Shown here one piece after another: positions 5,348 to 6,798 of a stretch of DNA of 6,798 nucleotides. This DNA is from CAYGAW01 sp964347945 (GTDB taxonomy: Bacteria; Chloroflexota; Anaerolineae; UBA7937; B3-Chlor). The notes under the pieces were generated by a model that ran no database searches, was not told the DNA's origin, and saw only the letters and a list, made by a program, of their open reading frames with translations. A program made the translations under genes and the position numbers. Location: contig CAYGAW010000116.1 of the NCBI GenBank assembly GCA_964347945.1, positions 1 to 6,798 on the forward strand, read 5' to 3'. Within the stretch, counting starts at the first letter, position 1. Each line of letters starts with the position of its first letter.

Positions 5348-6798
5348 ATGGCCACGCCACTCCTGAGAACGAAATTCCATATCCCCCCGGTGCGGCCAGA
5401 ACTGGTCTCGCGTCCGCGGTTGATCGAACGGTTGAACGCCGGGCTGAGCCGTAAGCTCACCCTCATCTCCGCCCCGGCCGGCTTTGGCAAGACCACGCTG
5501 CTGAGCGAATGGGTTGTGGGATGCCAGCGGCCCGTGGCATGGCTCTCGCTGGATAAGGGCGACAGCGAGCCACCGCGCTTCTGGACCTACGTCATCGCCG
5601 CCCTGCAAACCATAGAGGCGGGCCTGGGCGAAGCCGCTCTCGCGATGCTCCAATCTGCTCAGCCTCCATCTACTGGCTCTGTCTCCACTTCCGGGGCAGA
5701 GCCGATCGAGGCGATTCTGACGACCTTGATCAATGAGATCGAAGTCATCCCGGAGGGCCTCGTTCTCGTCCTCGATGACTACCACGTTATCGAGGCACAA
5801 CCCATTCACGACGGTCTCACTTTTCTGCTCGATCATCTACCACCACAGATGCACGTGGTCATAGCGACCCGCGCCGATCCCCCATTGCATCTCGCACGCC
5901 TCAGAGGCTCGGGGGAGTTGACCGAACTGCGCTTGAGCGACCTGCGTTTCACACGCGACGAAGCCAGTGAGTTTCTTAACCGAGCAATGGGCCTGCAACT
6001 TTCGGCTGATGATGTGGCAGCTCTTGCCGCCCGGACCGAAGGTTGGATCGCTGGGCTGCAGATGGCAGGGATCTCGATGCAAGGGCGGGACGACCCCGGG
6101 AGTCTTGCCCAGACCTTGACTGGTAGCAGCCGGCACATACTCGACTACTTGATTGAAGAGGTCCTTCAACGCCAGCCCGATATCGTCCAGTCGTTCTTGC
6201 TCCAGACCTCCATCTTGGACGGCCTGACTGGCCCCTTATGTGACGCCGTCACCGGCCAGGATGACGGGCAAGCGACCCTGGAGAGAATAGAGCGGGACAA
6301 TCTGTTTATCGTCCCCTTGGACGATGAGCGATCCTGGTATCGCTACCACCGTCTCTTTGCCAATCTGCTGCGGGCGCGGCTCCAAGAAACGCTGCCAGAC
6401 CAGGTGGTCGAACTGCATCGCCGCGCTGCGATGTGGTATGAGCAGAACCACTTTTCCGCGGAGGCCGTTCACCATGCCCTGGCAACCAAGGACTTCCATC
6501 TGGCAGCCGATGTGATCGAACGCGCGACCTTTGAGATTACCACCTGGTCGAGTGTCGATGTGGCAACTCTACTGGGGTGGCTGAGGGCGCTGCCCGACGA
6601 CGTTGTGCGCGCCAGGCCCTGGCTCAGACTGTTTAGCTCGCGTGCACTCTTTGTGTCCGGGCAACCGGGAGCGGCCGAACATGTCTTGCAAGAGCTCGAG
6701 CAGTGGCTGCAAGACAATCCCACAGCACCGGATGCCGAAAAGATACTGGGGCTGGTGGGCGCAGACCGAGCGGGGCATGCTGTCGTGCGCGGCGATGT
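5348..6798 (+). CDS. MalT/LuxR-type STAND ATPase transcriptional regulator (3' end outside window)
   Basis: The open frame runs from ATG 5348 to the window edge (483 codons) without a stop. The N-terminus is typical of large MalT-like regulators: LLRTKFHIPPVRPELVSRPR, then the Walker A motif APAGFGKTT (42-50) and VAWLSLDKGDSEPPRFW. Walker B is VLVLDDYH at about 139-146; ATRADPPLHLARLR and RTEGWIAGLQ follow, as in other family members, then the winged-helix region (LIEEVLQRQP...FLLQTSIL) and YRYHRLFANLLRARL. The start of an alpha-helical repeat (TPR/MalT-like) region is visible. Full-length relatives are about 850-950 residues and end in a LuxR-type DNA-binding domain, which would lie outside this window. 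These proteins are ATP-dependent, ligand-responsive activators. The signal is unknown. Its position after the hgcAB region makes local regulation possible but unproven. Confidence 0.9.
   Translation, partial: MATPLLRTKFHIPPVRPELVSRPRLIERLNAGLSRKLTLISAPAGFGKTTLLSEWVVGCQRPVAWLSLDKGDSEPPRFWTYVIAALQTIEAGLGEAALAMLQSAQPPSTGSVSTSGAEPIEAILTTLINEIEVIPEGLVLVLDDYHVIEAQPIHDGLTFLLDHLPPQMHVVIATRADPPLHLARLRGSGELTELRLSDLRFTRDEASEFLNRAMGLQLSADDVAALAARTEGWIAGLQMAGISMQGRDDPGSLAQTLTGSSRHILDYLIEEVLQRQPDIVQSFLLQTSILDGLTGPLCDAVTGQDDGQATLERIERDNLFIVPLDDERSWYRYHRLFANLLRARLQETLPDQVVELHRRAAMWYEQNHFSAEAVHHALATKDFHLAADVIERATFEITTWSSVDVATLLGWLRALPDDVVRARPWLRLFSSRALFVSGQPGAAEHVLQELEQWLQDNPTAPDAEKILGLVGADRAGHAVVRGD

Noticed and set aside
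5093..5836. Long open frame (247 codons) on the minus strand
   Set aside because: It lies antisense to the well-supported MalT-type gene and the repeat flank; its translation shows no family features and is explained by codon bias of the opposite strand.

Overview
This window looks like a piece of an anaerobic bacterial genome or metagenomic contig, GC-rich, and most likely from Chloroflexota (Anaerolineae-like). The phylum is an inference: it rests mainly on the style of the large STAND/LuxR (MalT-type) regulator at the right end and on the mix of CPBP protease, DUF1624 protein and MalT-type regulator. No rRNA or other marker gene is present to confirm it.

The centrepiece is a two-gene operon, hgcA-hgcB (2078-3483), the known determinant of microbial mercury methylation. 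HgcA carries the diagnostic cap-helix motif NVWCAAGK followed by a five-segment membrane domain. HgcB is a 90-residue ferredoxin with two CxxCxxCxxxC motifs and the extra tail cysteines. The two genes share one base (TGATG), so they are probably translationally coupled.

Left of hgcAB lie, in order: the 3' part of a CPBP-family membrane protease (2-394); a decayed serine hydrolase of the beta-lactamase/EstB type (406-681) with an internal stop and no SxxK motif; unassigned sequence ending in a palindrome around a TATAAT box (755-776); and a DUF1624 (HGSNAT-like) multi-pass membrane protein that probably starts at a rare CTG codon (809-1915). A 162-base spacer with overlapping hairpins separates it from hgcA.

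Right of hgcAB there is about 540 bases without a convincing gene (3484-4022), then a HExxH metallopeptidase of the MA-like type (4023-4841). Directly after it comes a second, decayed copy of the 3' part of hgcB (4847-5056). It keeps the frame and an almost perfect C-terminal tail (28 of the last 32 residues) but has lost most of the iron-sulfur cysteines. The non-coding sequence behind both hgcB copies is also collinear, so a segment of about 320-380 bases was duplicated, with the peptidase gene between the copies. The last 100 bases of the coding region are about 92% identical while the flanks are only about 60-67% identical, an unusual pattern. The window ends inside a MalT-type ATPase regulator (5348-6798).

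The combined picture is a mercury methylation operon in an accessory, rearranged neighbourhood with at least two gene remnants. All genes are on the + strand. No CRISPR array, tRNA, rRNA or complete insertion sequence was seen.
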